NCBI GenBank assembly: GCA_026874595.1
Contig: CM049309.1
Coordinates: forward strand, 69,236,926-69,300,925
DNA from: Sipunculus nudus
Taxonomy: Eukaryota; Annelida; Sipuncula; Golfingiida; Sipunculidae
Reading direction: 5' to 3'
DNA: 64,000 nt
In this document: piece after piece, positions 61,201 to 64,000 of the stretch
Layout: each line of letters begins with the position of its first letter
Numbering within the stretch: the first letter of the stretch is position 1
Made by a program: the position numbers and the translations under genes
The notes under the pieces: generated by a model
What the model was told of the DNA's origin: nothing
The model's input: only the letters and a program-made list of their open reading frames with translations
The model's database searches: none

Positions 61201-64000
61201 GCCTGTAACTGAAGCAATTCCTCTCCTGCGAATAAGACCTGATCTCATGTGACAGAAGTGGCCTGCAGAGGCTCATTTGCAGTTACATGAAGGTCAGTCA
61301 AATCCTTATATGCCAAGAGGCGTATGAGATAATAGGTGGCAAGGTGAGGGTCAGTCCTCCATTGTTTAATAATACTCCTATGTCCCATTAATAGATAAAT
61401 GGGGATGGGGAATTTCCTATTCCTCACCCAAGAGGTGTGTTTTCATGATTGTTGGTTGGTTACTTGATTGCATGGTTTGTCTGTTAGTGTTAGCAACTTT
61501 ACTCAAGTGAACAGATTTTGAACAGAAATTGAAGGATGATAAATGTACTGTCCATGGAACAATCCATTTGATAATGGAGGTGATCTTGATTACTGCAAAT
61601 AATTAAAAACATAGGATATCAGAATAAGTTATGAGTTTCAATGGCATTTTAGATAGATGATTCTTAAGACAAGGATGAGCTGATTAAATTTAGGAGCCCA
61701 TTCTTTAAGCTGCAGCAGGATTTACTCTGTGGATTTACATGTGTTTTGATGATGGGTTTCATCTTATTGACAGACTTCAATGAACCTCTGTAAAGAGAGG
61801 TTTATTCATGCACCTAAGACAATAATGATTTGTAACTTCTGACAGGGTTCCAACATTTTTAGCAAACTGGTGAACTTATGGAATGGCACTGAAGTGGGGA
61901 GGTCATCAGCTGTACGATACAAACTATCTCAAAAAGGAGCTAGCTTCTCAAAATACTAAGAAAAATTCAGTCACATGTCACACATCAGACTGAGCTTATC
62001 TGAGGGGACATCTTGCTTATTTATAGTTGCTTATCAATATCTTTACGAGAGTTTTCTAGACATACATTTTGATATTCAAAAGCCCAAGGTTAGATATTCC
62101 AGTCCTTCCAAATATTTTCGATTTTGCATTCTTCATGTACAGGTTCTGATTATAAAAATAATGAGACCTTTGATGACAGGACAAAACATCTTCTTGGTCT
62201 GCCACGGCCAGTGATTACAGTAAAATCAGAGTTATTTTTAAAGGAACTTTATTAAAAATTAGGTAACTTCAATCACTATACAAGACATACAAATTTTCCA
62301 GGATTTTCAAGCTTGTTGGAACCCTCTTCCCTTTTTTTCTTGATGGAAATCTTGATAGGACCTCAGTGAATGGTTTAATGTTTTAGCCAGGAAGCTATGT
62401 TTTCTGGATAGTTTCCAGTCCAAAGCACATATATAATCTGAAATCCGAGAACTTAATAACAAAAAATCATTCTTATCACATGGTTTCTGTCATCCACTTT
62501 CATTAACAGGCTAGGGGACTTTTCCTTTGACAAATATTAAAGAATATTTTGGTACCTAGTTAGGTATTAACTTGTTCAAACAGCTTTCCTTATTATCTAA
62601 GGTGTCACAGAATGCTTGAAAATTGACTCAACATGAAAATGTGCTAGACATATAGCGGGGCATATCATGGCAAACTTTAATATAACATGTCCTTCCAGTG
62701 TCCTAGCAGCTGAACTAAGTGTTTCTTTAGATGTTTCTTTCTGTCAAGTAGTCAGTTTTTGTACCTTGTTTGTGCAAACTGGATCATGTCCAATCAAGCT
62801 CGGCCTTGCCTTACGACATGACACTCTGTAAATCAGGCAAACACACTTCTAGATTACAGCTGGCCTATAGATAGATGCAACAATTTGTCACAGATTATTA
62901 TACCTCCTGGCTGTATGTTTTTTGTCTTGTTTGGCAGGACATTCAGGAATGTTGGGGTGTCTGTGATGCTCTAAACCTCTTTTTGATGCACTGCTCTGGG
63001 TGTCTGCGCATCTGATTGCACACACAGCTTTCTGATTGTAAACAGAGAGAATCAAAGCTGGCTCTTGTAGCAGTCCCTGGCTGAAGGTTATACCATCTTT
63101 GTTTACATATGGTTTAAGCCAAATTGTTCTGGTGAGCAGAGCTGACCTGTGAAGCAATGCTGAAGTTGGTAAACAATGAACACATTTCCCTTGGCTTCAT
63201 TTCATATATTTCCTGCACATAGCAAAGTTTGATCAAGATCCTGATAATGTCACAGAGGATCCAGAATATTGGCAGAGTTATTATATGGACTCCCTGTTTT
63301 CTGGTTGTTAACATGTACTTAAAGCCTGCATGGTACATCATTTACCTAAACATTTACTGCAAGAAACTTTTTACTTGATTAAATTATCTTTTTTTCTATT
63401 CTATTTTCATTTTACTTGAAGTTTAATCCAAAGATAAGGTACTGTACCCTTTTATTACAGGCAGCTCTCTATTTTGGGCATTTGAGGAATTACTTGTATT
63501 ATGAAAATTAAATAACCAGGCCTGTAACCTTTCTAATATGGACACTTCTCTTTTAAAAAAAAAACCTGGAAAGTGAAAGTCCCATCAAAAGAACATTCTT
63601 AAGCTGAAATCCTTACTTGCTCAAACACCTCTATATTAAAGACAAAATCCAAGGACTCTCTTTTTGCTGTAACTGAGAGGTTTCACTGTATGTTATTTTA
63701 TATTTTATAAAATGATATTCTATTGTACTGGGCCAACCATTTGATCTAAGAACGACTACATTGATGACTGTTTAAATCAGGTAGTAACATGATGACCGAG
63801 GGACAGACAGGACCTGTAGGGGGAATTATTCTGTATATATATCTGGATAATGTGGACAATGATACCAGGACAAATCTTCTCACATGTAAACTTTCAACAA
63901 TATTTTCAAGTAGTAATATTTAATGATAAACTCAAGTGAATACATAATCCTTGTTGACATGGTTAGAAATCTCAATATTTATTCACTGGTTAGGTGAAGT
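58221..64000. other. AT-rich sequence, no gene recognised
   Basis: No exon, RNA gene or element boundary found. A minor duplication of TACAACCGTAATGTAA / TACAGCCGTAATGTAA occurs near 59009 and 59068. The frame at 62888-63157 shows no recognisable motif. Confidence 0.45.

Overview
The window is AT-rich eukaryotic DNA with widely spaced exons, consensus GT-AG splice sites and a very high load of interspersed and tandem repeats. The repeats include hairpin-ended elements with tandem cores, GACGGACGGACG-type tails and TGACCTTTGACC-rich modules. This combination, together with an animal ADAM-family gene, suggests a lophotrochozoan invertebrate, most likely a bivalve mollusc. The species is an inference; no search could be run.

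The only protein-coding gene I can support is an ADAM10-like (Kuzbanian-type) metalloprotease on the minus strand. Eight consecutive internal exons were found by homology and splice phase: 26388-26509, 20381-20549, 17941-18040, 15682-15864, 14317-14445, 11179-11371, 7059-7246 and 5797-5977. All seven junction phases agree and the joined exons total 1265 nt (421 codons). They cover the later prodomain, a furin-type site (RHRR) and the whole catalytic domain, including the zinc site [11 protein letters not shown], which is split between the last two exons. The signal-peptide and first prodomain exons, and the disintegrin-to-tail exons, were not found. The latter should lie left of position 1; the former lie right of 26.5 kb or outside the window.

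Three introns carry large minisatellites: a 46-47 bp C-rich array (about 7.39-10.44 kb), a 17 bp AT-rich array that starts 17 bp from a splice donor (14.94-15.66 kb), and a 59 bp array (18.27-20.40 kb) whose unit contains the exon end and splice donor of the prodomain exon. The 59 bp array is interrupted by a 1393 bp DNA transposon with 25 bp perfect terminal inverted repeats and a TA target duplication.

Much of the rest consists of non-autonomous, hairpin-ended elements that look like the Helitron2/Helentron group (HINE-like). Family A is at 597-2048, 5226-5495, 39034-39974 and 51530-52901. Family B is at 22587-25218. Family C has copies at 1-3134, 21583-26108 and 37608-41702, with shorter or degraded relatives at 3568-4993, 5496-5757, 48958-51382 and 54649-55286. 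Family D is at 12293-13157. A and B are nested inside family C copies. Family C copy 2 gives an empty site for the two A insertions, so their boundaries can be read to within two bases. The cores of A and B are dimeric tandem repeats of about 280-290 bp made of two half-units of about 130-150 bp. Family B and related modules carry perfect nuclear-receptor DR1 motifs.

The right-hand side (26.5-37.6 kb, 41.7-49 kb, 55.3-64 kb) is mostly AT-rich sequence in which I recognise no gene, apart from two weak unassigned open frames and minor tandem repeats.
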